Source: an uncultured Prevotellaceae bacterium
GTDB lineage: Bacteria > Bacteroidota > Bacteroidia > Bacteroidales > Bacteroidaceae
Assembly: GCA_900316475.1 (NCBI GenBank)
Contig: ONDA01000003.1
Coordinates: 39,443 to 103,442, forward strand
Length of the DNA: 64,000 nucleotides
Direction: 5' to 3'
The notes below the pieces were generated by a model, which saw nothing but the letters and a program-made list of their open reading frames with translations, searched no databases and was not told where the DNA came from. Shown piece after piece: positions 42,749-50,388 of the stretch. Positions within the stretch are counted from its first letter, which is position 1. Each line of letters begins with the position of its first letter. The position numbers and the translations under genes were made by a program.

Positions 42749-44116
42749 ATGTCAAAACAAAAGAAATTCATCCTTCAGGAGAGTGAGATTCCAACACAGT
42801 GGTACAACATCCAGGCTGACATGCCCAACAAGCCGATGCCTCCCATCCACCCGGCTACGAAGCAGCCTCTGGGTGTCGACGACTTGGCACACATTTTCCC
42901 ACGCGAGTGCTGCGTGCAGGAGCTGGACACGGAACACCGCTGGATTGACATCCCTGAGGATGTGCTCGACAAGTACAAGTACTACCGTTCTACGCCGCTG
43001 GTGCGTGCCTATGCCCTCGAAGAGGCTCTGGGTACCCCTGCCCATATCTACTTCAAGAACGAGTCGACCAACCCGCTGGGGTCACATAAGATTAACTCTG
43101 CCCTGCCCCAGTGCTACTATGCCAAGCAGGAAGGCACTACGAACGTCACCACAGAGACCGGTGCCGGCCAGTGGGGTGCTGCCCTCTCGTATGCGGCCAA
43201 GATTTACGGGCTGGACTGCGCCGTCTATCAGGTGAAGATTACCATGCAGCAGAAACCCTATCGCTCCAGCATTATGCGCACCTTTGGTGCCGTCGTCGAA
43301 GGGTCGCCCTCAATGTCAACCCGTGCCGGTAAGGACATCCTGACGAAGGATCCCACACACACTGGCTCTCTCGGCACCGCCATCTCAGAGGCTGTGGAGC
43401 TGGCCAAGACCACCCCGAACTGTAAGTACACGCTGGGGTCCGTGCTCAACCACGTGGGTCTGCACCAGACGATTATCGGTCTGGAGGCCGAGAAGCAGAT
43501 GGAGATGGCCGGCGAATATCCCGACATCGTCATCGGCTGCTTCGGCGGTGGTTCCAACTTCGGTGGTATCTCCTTCCCCTTCATGCGCCACAACCTGCTC
43601 GACGGCAAGACAACGGAGTTCATCGCTGCCGAGCCCGACAGCTGTCCGAAGCTGACACGCGGCCAGTTCCGCTACGACTTCGGCGACGAGGCCGGCTACA
43701 CCCCGCTGCTGCCGATGTACACCCTGGGACATAACTTCCGTCCATCGAACATCCACGCCGGCGGTCTGCGCTACCACGGTGCAGGCATGATCATCTCTCA
43801 GCTGATTAAGGACGGTCTGATGCACGGTGTCGACATTCCTCAGCTTGAAACCTTCGAGGCTGGCATGCTCTTCGCACAGACCGAGGGTATCATCCCCGCT
43901 CCTGAGAGCTGCCACGCTATCGCTGCCACCATCCGTGAGGCCAAGAAGTGCAAGGAGACCGGCGAGGAGAAGGTCATCCTCTTCAACCTCTCTGGTCACG
44001 GACTCATCGACATGCCCAGCTACGACTCATTCATCAAGGGCGACCTGCAGAACTACACCGTCACCGACGAGATGATAGCAGAGAACCTGAGGGAACTCGA
44101 CGAGCAAGGAAAATAG
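42749..44116 (+). CDS. trpB: Tryptophan synthase beta chain, TrpB2 type
   Basis: A 455-residue PLP enzyme of the TrpB2 subfamily (TIGR01415 type), longer than TrpB1 (about 400). The PLP lysine is in NPLGSHKINSA, the phosphate loop is CFGGGSNFGG, and the extended N-terminal segment (PTQWYNIQADMPNKPMPPIH) and AGGLRYHGAG are TrpB2 hallmarks. It makes L-tryptophan from indole and serine, and TrpB2 forms often act without TrpA, for example in indole salvage. No other trp gene is nearby, which fits a stand-alone role. It is followed 6 nt later by peptidase T. Confidence 0.95.
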   Translation: MSKQKKFILQESEIPTQWYNIQADMPNKPMPPIHPATKQPLGVDDLAHIFPRECCVQELDTEHRWIDIPEDVLDKYKYYRSTPLVRAYALEEALGTPAHIYFKNESTNPLGSHKINSALPQCYYAKQEGTTNVTTETGAGQWGAALSYAAKIYGLDCAVYQVKITMQQKPYRSSIMRTFGAVVEGSPSMSTRAGKDILTKDPTHTGSLGTAISEAVELAKTTPNCKYTLGSVLNHVGLHQTIIGLEAEKQMEMAGEYPDIVIGCFGGGSNFGGISFPFMRHNLLDGKTTEFIAAEPDSCPKLTRGQFRYDFGDEAGYTPLLPMYTLGHNFRPSNIHAGGLRYHGAGMIISQLIKDGLMHGVDIPQLETFEAGMLFAQTEGIIPAPESCHAIAATIREAKKCKETGEEKVILFNLSGHGLIDMPSYDSFIKGDLQNYTVTDEMIAENLRELDEQGK

Positions 44117-44122
44117 AACACT

Positions 44123-45409
44123 ATGGACATAGTAGACCGATTTATCAATTATACAAAATATGACACGCAGTCGGCAGAAGACGCCGACTGCGTGCCTAGT
44201 ACTCAGAAGCAGCTCGTCTTCGCCGAATACCTGAAGAAGGAGCTGCAGGCTGAAGGTCTCGACGACGTCGAGATGGACGAGCGCGGCTATATCTACGCTA
44301 CGCTGAAGGCCAATATAGAGGAGAGAGGAAAGAGGATAGAGGACAGAATTCCTACCATAGGCTTTATCAGTCACTACGACACCAGTCCCGACTGCTCGGG
44401 TGCCAACATCAAGGCACAGATTGTCAGCCACTACGACGGCGGCGACATTCTATTAAGAGGAGAGAGGAGAGAGGAGAGAGGAGAGAACAAAGAGGAGAGA
44501 GGAGAGAAAATACTCTCACCGAAGAAGTTTCCTGAACTGTTGCAGCACGTCGGCGAGGACCTGATTGTCACCGACGGCACGACACTGCTCGGTGCCGACG
44601 ACAAGGCTGGCATCGCCGAGATTGTGCAGGCGATGGTCTACCTGCAGCAACACCCCGAGATTAAGCACGGACGAATACGCATCGCCTTCAACCCCGACGA
44701 GGAGATAGGCAGGGGAGCCCACCACTTCGACGTGGAACGCTTCGGCTGCCAGTGGGCCTACACGATGGACGGCGGCGATGTGGGCGAGCTGGAGTTCGAG
44801 AACTTCAACGCCGCCTCAGCCAAGATTACCATCAAGGGTATCAGCGTCCACCCAGGCTATGCCAAGGGCAAGATGGTGAATGCCAATGCCCTGGCTGCGG
44901 AGTTTGCCAAGATGCTGCCTGCGGACGAGACACCAGAGACCACCGAGGGCTATCAGGGGTTCTTCCACCTGACGAGCATCCAGTCGTCCGTCGAGGAGGC
45001 CCGTATGAGCTATATCATCCGCGACCACGACCGCGAATGCTTTGAAGACCGCAAGCGTGTCATTCAGCGCTGCGCAGAGCAGATGAACGAGCGTTACGGC
45101 GAAGGTACCGTGGTATGCACGTTGAGCGACCAGTACTATAACATGAAAGAGAAGATTGACCCGCAGATGCACGTCGTCGACCTTGTGTTGCACGCCATGC
45201 AGGAGGTAGGGGTCAGTCCGCGCGTAAAACCCATACGTGGCGGCACCGACGGTGCCCAGCTGTCGTTCCGTGGTCTCCCCTGCCCCAACATCTTTGCCGG
45301 CGGCGTCAATTTCCACGGTCCCTACGAGTTCGTCAGCATCCAGTCAATGGAGAAAGCCATGCTGGTGATTGTCAAAATCTGTGAGCTGACAGCCAGCTAC
45401 AATGATTGA
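44123..45409 (+). CDS. pepT: Peptidase T (tripeptide aminopeptidase)
   Basis: A 428-residue M20-family zinc peptidase. Metal ligands are visible in ISHYDTSPD (His84, Asp86), LLGADDKAG (Asp160) and [19 protein letters not shown] (the catalytic and ligand Glu pair, then Asp). It removes the N-terminal residue from tripeptides in the cytoplasm. It is somewhat longer than the usual 405-410 residues because of two charged inserts, at about residues 65-74 ([10 protein letters not shown]) and 112-129 ([18 protein letters not shown]), both encoded by GGAGAGA-type repeats. The frame stays open. Its stop codon lies at the first unit of the repeat array that follows. Confidence 0.95.
   Translation: MDIVDRFINYTKYDTQSAEDADCVPSTQKQLVFAEYLKKELQAEGLDDVEMDERGYIYATLKANIEERGKRIEDRIPTIGFISHYDTSPDCSGANIKAQIVSHYDGGDILLRGERREERGENKEERGEKILSPKKFPELLQHVGEDLIVTDGTTLLGADDKAGIAEIVQAMVYLQQHPEIKHGRIRIAFNPDEEIGRGAHHFDVERFGCQWAYTMDGGDVGELEFENFNAASAKITIKGISVHPGYAKGKMVNANALAAEFAKMLPADETPETTEGYQGFFHLTSIQSSVEEARMSYIIRDHDRECFEDRKRVIQRCAEQMNERYGEGTVVCTLSDQYYNMKEKIDPQMHVVDLVLHAMQEVGVSPRVKPIRGGTDGAQLSFRGLPCPNIFAGGVNFHGPYEFVSIQSMEKAMLVIVKICELTASYND
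44318..44347 (+). repeat. Purine-rich insert 1 in pepT
   Basis: GAGGAGAGAGGAAAGAGGAT and the following bases encode an EERGKRIED insert between the conserved ATLxAN strand and the metal-binding HYDTSPD. Composition matches the longer repeat at 44456-44511. Confidence 0.5.
44456..44511 (+). repeat. Heptanucleotide repeat tract in pepT
   Basis: Copies of the 7-mer AGAGAGG follow one another three times, then a CAA interruption and a further partial block. The unit is not a multiple of three, so a change in copy number would shift the reading frame. The present copy number keeps pepT open. Confidence 0.75.
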
Positions 45410-45727
45410 CAAGAGAACATTTCGACAGGAGTACATGAGGACCTTTTTGACAGAAGTACATGAGAACGGTTTAGACATGAGAACAAGAGAACGTTTTTTT
45501 GACAAGAGAACATGAGAACAAGAGAACTGTTTAGACAAGAGAACAGGAGAACAAGAGAACATAAGGAAAAAATTCTCAATGGTTCTCATGTACTCCTGTC
45601 AAAATTGTACTCATGTACTCATGTCAAAATTGTACTCATGTACTCCTGTCAAAATTGTACTCATGTACTCCTGTCAAAAATGTACTCATGTACTCATGTC
45701 AAAAATGTACTCATGTCAAAAAGGCTA
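45407..45727. repeat. Inverted tandem array A (25-bp units)
   Basis: The right half (about 45580-45725) has five near-identical 25-bp units: GTACTCATGTACTCCTGTC or GTACTCATGTACTCATGTC, each preceded by AAAATT or AAAAAT. The left half (45407-45575) has six looser units in the opposite orientation, of the form GACAnGAGAACAnGAGAAC plus a T-run. Within a unit an 8-bp motif (nGAGnACA) is itself repeated two or three times. The arms are complementary except that the left favours GAGAAC and the right GTACTC. The first unit contains the pepT stop codon and the last ends 14 bp before the antiporter start. No gene is inside. Confidence 0.88.
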
Positions 45728-45740
45728 AATTAAAGGATAT

Positions 45741-47999
45741 ATGGCAGAATTAGCCCCAATGATTAAGGACCTGGCACTGATGCTCGTTGTTGCCGGTGTC
45801 GTCACAATAATTTTCAAGCGTCTGAAACAGCCCCTTGTCTTAGGCTATATCATGGCAGGCTTCTTAGTGTCGCCCCACATGCCCTACACCGCCTCTGTCG
45901 CCGACCGTGAGAACGTCCAGCTGTGGGCGGACATCGGTGTGATGTTCCTATTGTTCTCGTTAGGTCTCGACTTCTCGTTCAAGAAGATTCTGAAGATGGG
46001 CGCGTCGCCTATCATCTCCACCATCACCATCATCTTCTCGATGTCAATGTTAGGCATCGTTGTTGGCCATGCCTTCAACTGGAGCAAGATGGACTGCATC
46101 TTCCTCGGTGGTATGCTTGCCATGTCGTCGACGACTATTATCTACAAAGCCTTCGACGACCTTGGCCTGCGCCAGCAGCAGTTTGCGAGCCTGGTCATGT
46201 CGGTACTTATTCTCGAAGACATCCTGGCCATCGTCATGATGGTCATGCTGAGTGCCATTGCCAGCGGCAATAATCCTAATGGCGGTCAGATGTTAGGCTC
46301 TATCATAAAGATTGGCTTCTTCCTCATACTATGGCTCGTGGTGGGCATCTTCGCCATCCCCCTGTTTCTGCGGCGTGTGCGCAAGCTCATCAACAACGAG
46401 GTGCTGCTCATCGTCTCATTAGGTCTGTGCTGTGCTATGGCCGTATTCTCTACCGAGGTAGGATTCTCGTCGGCCTTCGGTGCCTTTATCATGGGTAGCA
46501 TCCTGGCAGAGACCATCGAGGCCGAGCGCATTGAGAAACTCGTGGAGCCGGTGAAGAACCTCTTCGGAGCCATCTTCTTCGTCTCCGTCGGCATGCTGGT
46601 CGACCTGCAGATTCTTGTCAACTACGCCCTGCCCATCATAGCCCTTGTGCTAACCATCCTCATCGGCCAGGCCACGCTCGGCTCACTGGCCTTCATGCTG
46701 GGTGGCGAGAGTCTGAAGTCCGCCATGCGCTGCGGCTTCTCTATGGCACAGATTGGTGAGTTCTCGTTTATCATCGCCTCCTTAGGCTTGTCGCTCGGCG
46801 TCATCAGCGATTTCCTCTATCCGGTCGTGGTGGCCGTATCCGTTATAACCACTTTCCTCACACCTTACATGATACGGCTCGCCACACCGGCTTATAGTGC
46901 TCTGGAGCATCGGCTGCCGTCACGCATTATCCGTGCCCTGAACCACCTGTCGACGAGTCGTCCTGACACGAAGGAGCAGAGCAAGTGGAAACGGCTGCTG
47001 ACGCAGATGACCGTCTATACCGTCGTCTACAGTATCCTGTCGTCGGCTGTCATCGCCTTGATGTTCACCTTCGTCCTGCCCTTCATGCGCCGCCTGCTGC
47101 CAGGGTGGGAACTGCACTGGTATGCCAATGCCATCACAGGCTTGCTCACCGTCATCTGTATCGCTCCCTTCCTGCGGGCTATGGTGATGAAGAAGAACCA
47201 CTCCGAGGAGTGGAAAGCCTTGTGGGCAGAGAGCAACCGCAACCGTCTGCCACTGCTGTTTACCGTCTTGGTGCGCGGTTTTATTGCCGTGAGCTTCGTC
47301 TTCTATATCTGCAACTACCTGAGCCGTTTCAGCAGTGCCGTCATGATAACGTTAGGTGTCTTGGTCATCGTAATGATTGTCTTTTCACGCACTGTCAAGC
47401 ACCGCAGCATCCTGCTGGAGCGCCTGTTCATCAACAACCTGCGCTCACGCGACATCGAAGCTCAGGTACACGGCAAGAAGCGTCCGTACTACGAAGGTAA
47501 GCTGCTCGACCGCGATATCCATATCGCCGACTTCGAGGTGCCCGCCGACTCACAGTGGATGGGTCAGACGCTGAAACAGCTGTCGTTAGGCCATAAGTAT
47601 GGGGTCCACGTCAGCAGCATCATGCGTGGTGGACACCGTCTGAACATCCCCGATGGCGACTACATCATCTTCCCCGGCGACCGTTTGCAAGCTATCGGTA
47701 GCGACGAACAGCTGGCGAAACTCGGCCATGCCTTAAAGACAGAGCTGTTAGGCGAGGACTACGACGTGGAGAGTCGCGAGATGAAGCTGCGGCAGCTCAT
47801 CATCGGTGCCGACAGTCCTTTTGTGGGCAAAACCCTGGAAGAGAGCGGCATTCGCAGTCTCTACAGCTGTATGGTTGTCGGACTGGAAGAAGGCAAGGAG
47901 AATCTGTCGAGCGTCAGTCCCAAGCGCCGCTTCGAAGAGGGCGACATCATCTGGGTCGTCGGCGAACAGGAATCGCTCAACGCACTGCTGAAGAATTAA
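45741..47999 (+). CDS. CPA2 cation:proton antiporter with RCK C-terminal domains
   Basis: A 752-residue membrane protein of the KefB/KefC (CPA2) type. About 12-13 helices occupy residues 8-390, including LWADIGVMFLLFSLGLDFSF and the GAFIMGSILAETIEAERIE and GAIFFVSVGMLVD segments typical of the family. A further group of four helices follows at about 425-555. The C-terminal part holds two TrkA-C (RCK_C) domains: ADFEVPADSQWMGQTLKQLS with IIFPGDRLQAIGSDEQL, and LIIGADSPFVGKTLEESGI with GDIIWVVGEQESLNAL. No NAD-binding TrkA-N domain is evident between. It should exchange K+ or Na+ for protons. The start is immediately after repeat array A. Confidence 0.92.
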   Translation: MAELAPMIKDLALMLVVAGVVTIIFKRLKQPLVLGYIMAGFLVSPHMPYTASVADRENVQLWADIGVMFLLFSLGLDFSFKKILKMGASPIISTITIIFSMSMLGIVVGHAFNWSKMDCIFLGGMLAMSSTTIIYKAFDDLGLRQQQFASLVMSVLILEDILAIVMMVMLSAIASGNNPNGGQMLGSIIKIGFFLILWLVVGIFAIPLFLRRVRKLINNEVLLIVSLGLCCAMAVFSTEVGFSSAFGAFIMGSILAETIEAERIEKLVEPVKNLFGAIFFVSVGMLVDLQILVNYALPIIALVLTILIGQATLGSLAFMLGGESLKSAMRCGFSMAQIGEFSFIIASLGLSLGVISDFLYPVVVAVSVITTFLTPYMIRLATPAYSALEHRLPSRIIRALNHLSTSRPDTKEQSKWKRLLTQMTVYTVVYSILSSAVIALMFTFVLPFMRRLLPGWELHWYANAITGLLTVICIAPFLRAMVMKKNHSEEWKALWAESNRNRLPLLFTVLVRGFIAVSFVFYICNYLSRFSSAVMITLGVLVIVMIVFSRTVKHRSILLERLFINNLRSRDIEAQVHGKKRPYYEGKLLDRDIHIADFEVPADSQWMGQTLKQLSLGHKYGVHVSSIMRGGHRLNIPDGDYIIFPGDRLQAIGSDEQLAKLGHALKTELLGEDYDVESREMKLRQLIIGADSPFVGKTLEESGIRSLYSCMVVGLEEGKENLSSVSPKRRFEEGDIIWVVGEQESLNALLKN

Positions 48000-48062
48000 G
48001 GTAACACCCGGCGCACCTGGCACTTAACTACCTGAAAGTCAATGGCATTTTTCTTTAGCTAA
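48000..48062. other. Intergenic, nothing recognisable
   Basis: This short stretch between the antiporter stop and repeat array C shows no gene or clear hairpin. Confidence 0.4.
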
Positions 48063-48290
48063 GTCGCACCAATGGTCGCACCAATGGTGACACCAATGGT
48101 AGCACCTAATAATCGTGGCAAAGCGTGAAACATTTACGAGAGGCCGATATTTTTTTCTGAGAGGCCGATATTTTTTTCTGGGAGGCCGTGTGGCTTTCGA
48201 CTTTTGGCGTGAAACATTGGCGGAGGGGCTGGTGCGACCATAGGTGCGACCACAGGTGTGGGTACAGGTGTGGGTACAGGTGTGGGTACG
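48063..48290. repeat. Inverted tandem array C (12-bp units around a GAGGCCG core)
   Basis: Four 12-bp units GTCGCACCAATG (with variants) at 48063-48110 are matched by five 12-bp units GGTGCGACCATA or GGTGTGGGTACA at 48231-48290 in the opposite orientation; allowing for rotation, the units are the same 12-mer. Between them lie three copies of GAGAGGCCGATATTTTTTTC or GGGAGGCCGTGTGG at about 48138-48195, flanked by direct repeats of GCGTGAAACATT. The GAGGCCG core is shared with the island at 26665-26868. No gene is inside. Confidence 0.8.
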
Positions 48291-48397
48291 TAGCTCGCTA
48301 AGTGGTTGAAAATCAGGCTTGGTGTAAGAGGTGTCACCAAACTTCAGTCTTGTACATAGGTGGCCTCCCCAAGCCCCTCCGAGGGAGGGATGTTCGG

Positions 48398-48472
48398 GGT
48401 CGCATCGACATGGTGCTGCAGACCGCCACCGACCTCTACGTCATGGAGTTGAACGAGTGGCAGATTGTATAG
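48398..48472 (+). pseudogene. 75-bp remnant of an AAA/PD-(D/E)XK gene
   Basis: In frame it reads GRIDMVLQTATDLYVMEL followed by NEWQIV and a stop. The first part matches GRIDMVFQTATDLYVMEL of the intact paralogue at 50389-51963, almost base for base. The last part matches the same protein's SEWQIV, which lies about 40 residues further on. So the fragment is the C-terminal nuclease core with an internal deletion and no upstream gene. It overlaps, in antisense, the 3' end of the gene at 48441-50072. Confidence 0.8.
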
Positions 48473-50072
48473 TCTCTGCCTGCCATCCCTCCACTGTGCC
48501 AGTCTTGCTGCTGAATGTGGCTCCGATGCTGAACAGCGGTCGCGTGTCGGCAGCGTAGGCCGTGGCGTAGCCGCGGTCGTGAATCTGCTGTAGGGCTTCC
48601 TCAGCAGTGCCGTCGAGCTTAAACTCGAAGATATAGACGAACTTCGGGGTCTCGATAATGCAGTCGGCACGACCCTCTGAAAGCTGCTTCTCGGTATAGA
48701 CGGTGTAGCACGAGATGAGGCGCATCAGCAGGTAGAAGGTGTAGTGGAAGTACTGCTCGCGCTGCTCCTGCGTCTTCTTTGGCCGCATGGAATAGGGCGT
48801 GCCGGCAAGGAAGGAGGTGAATAGGCGGCGAACAAGGTCGAGGTCGGCAGCCTCCAAAGCAACGACGATATCAGTCACCCACGACTTAGAGTCCTCCTTT
48901 GGCTGAAGGTAGTTGCCTAAGAGCAGCGTAGTCAGCCCCTCACGCACCTCGCGGTTGGGGAAGTCCAGCAGGTAGGTGTTGAAGCGACGGTTCACGTCCT
49001 TGATGGTGAGGTAGCCGCTCTGGAATATCATGGGCAGGGGCATGGCCGTGTCGGCCTTGTAGTCGATGAATGTCTTTTTATCGAAATACTGGCACGTATA
49101 TTGCATCACGTCCTCATTGCATTTCGACAGCAGGCGAAGCAGATACGACGGAGTGCCTGATGAGAACCAGTAGTTGTCGAGCATCTGCTTGGCAAAGGCG
49201 TTGAGCAGGCTGAAGGGGTTGTAGATGTCGGTCAGCTTGTCGCAGAAGTGGTAGCCGTCGTAACGCAGCTTCAGCTCTTCCTTCATCTGTTCCACGGTGT
49301 ATCCCCTTGATTCGGCCAGCTCAGCTATGGAGTCGGCAAAGACGGTGTACAGTTCCTGCTCGGTGATGCCGCAGATGGCCTCGAAGCGTGCATCGATAGA
49401 GATGTCGTCGGGCTGGTTGAACCCGCTGAACATCGAGACCTGCGAGAACTTGGTGATGCCCGTGAGCAGCACGAAGCGCAGATGGGCATCGGCGGCCTTG
49501 AAGGTGGAGAAGAAGTTCTTCAGCGTCTCGCGGTTAGCCTCCAGCTGTGCCTCGTCGCCAGGCTGCCCTGTCTCCATGAGGTCGAGCAGTGGCTTGTCGT
49601 ACTCATCGACAAGAATCACCGCCTGCTGCCCGGTCTTTTTATGAACCTCCCCTAAGAGGTGGGAGAGACGCATCGGGGCATCGAGCATTGGCCCGGAGTT
49701 GTCGGGCTTCATCAGCGGGGCGATACCATAGTCCTGCTCACCCTTGGCAATGACAGTGAGCAGATAGTCGCGCAGGCCGTTCTCAACCTTCTTGTTGCCC
49801 AGATTGAAGTCGAACACGAACACGGGATGCTTCTGCCACTGCTGCTCCAGCCCGGCAATCCTCAGCCCCTCGAACAGGTCGCGGCGGCCCTCGAAGTAAT
49901 ACTTCAGTGTACTCACCAGCAGGCTCTTGCCGAAGCGGCGCGGACGGCCAAGGAAATAGATATGGCCGCGGGAAAGTTTGTAAACCAGCTCGGTCTTGTC
50001 CACATAGACATAGCCCCCCTGACGGATGGAGGCGAAGTCTTGTACGCCAATAGGATAGTTCAGCATATTCAT
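48441..50072 (-). CDS. AAA-ATPase-like / PD-(D/E)XK nuclease-like protein
   Basis: A 543-residue member of the AAA-ATPase-like plus DUF1703 family. It begins MNMLNYPIGVQDFASIRQGG, then YVDKTELVYKL, the P-loop-like GRPRRFGKSLLVSTL, a Walker-B-like VILVDEYDKPLLD, LTGITKFSQVSMFSG, YDGYHFC and WFSSGTPSYLLRLL, and near the C-terminus YIFEFKLDGTAEEALQQI with the E-x-K nuclease core. The function of the family is not known. The ATG at 50072 has a -7 box at 50117-50125. The C-terminal residues QSATRSTP read through antisense remnant DNA, so the natural end was probably altered by the neighbouring deletion. It is divergent from a second copy. Confidence 0.88.
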   Translation of the reverse strand: MNMLNYPIGVQDFASIRQGGYVYVDKTELVYKLSRGHIYFLGRPRRFGKSLLVSTLKYYFEGRRDLFEGLRIAGLEQQWQKHPVFVFDFNLGNKKVENGLRDYLLTVIAKGEQDYGIAPLMKPDNSGPMLDAPMRLSHLLGEVHKKTGQQAVILVDEYDKPLLDLMETGQPGDEAQLEANRETLKNFFSTFKAADAHLRFVLLTGITKFSQVSMFSGFNQPDDISIDARFEAICGITEQELYTVFADSIAELAESRGYTVEQMKEELKLRYDGYHFCDKLTDIYNPFSLLNAFAKQMLDNYWFSSGTPSYLLRLLSKCNEDVMQYTCQYFDKKTFIDYKADTAMPLPMIFQSGYLTIKDVNRRFNTYLLDFPNREVREGLTTLLLGNYLQPKEDSKSWVTDIVVALEAADLDLVRRLFTSFLAGTPYSMRPKKTQEQREQYFHYTFYLLMRLISCYTVYTEKQLSEGRADCIIETPKFVYIFEFKLDGTAEEALQQIHDRGYATAYAADTRPLFSIGATFSSKTGTVEGWQAETIQSATRSTP

Positions 50073-50116
50073 TGTTATTTCATCTATACTCGAAGCATTC
50101 GTGCGAGCATTTGCCT

Positions 50117-50125
50117 GCAAATATA
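50117..50125 (-). promoter_or_regulatory. Promoter -7 box for the minus-strand AAA/PD-(D/E)XK gene
   Basis: TATATTTGC on the minus strand lies 45 nt upstream of the ATG at 50072. The 316-bp gap 50073-50388 otherwise shows no gene; it is a divergent promoter region. Confidence 0.55.
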
Positions 50126-50344
50126 ATGCTTTTCTTCGAACCCTGCAAGAAAACCGCTGAAAATGTTCGGCTGGATAAGAAAAACCAACAGAATCGGAGG
50201 AACGAGTTCTTGACTCTTCTGGAGTACAACAAATCAACAACCAGTCCCCCCAGTACACAAAAGATATCACCCACCATGATAGGCATTTTCCGCGTTACTC
50301 ACAAGAAAAAGAAATGGAAATTTTGCCGTTTCAAGAAAAAAAGG

Positions 50345-50353
50345 TATTTTTGC
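50345..50353 (+). promoter_or_regulatory. Promoter -7 box for the plus-strand AAA/PD-(D/E)XK gene
   Basis: TATTTTTGC lies 36 nt upstream of the ATG at 50389. An AGGAGG at 50373-50378 provides a good Shine-Dalgarno site. Confidence 0.6.
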
Positions 50354-50388
50354 ACGGTAAAACAATAAAGACAGGAGGACGACAGAAT

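Noticed and set aside
45580-45725. CRISPR array
   Set aside because: The 25-bp units are contiguous without unique spacers, and no cas gene is in the window.
45512-45733. Cys/Ser-rich ORF inside repeat array A (and a similar one at 60651-60866)
   Set aside because: The translation only mirrors the repeat unit in successive frames; 25- and 23-bp units are not multiples of three, so the peptide pattern is an artefact.
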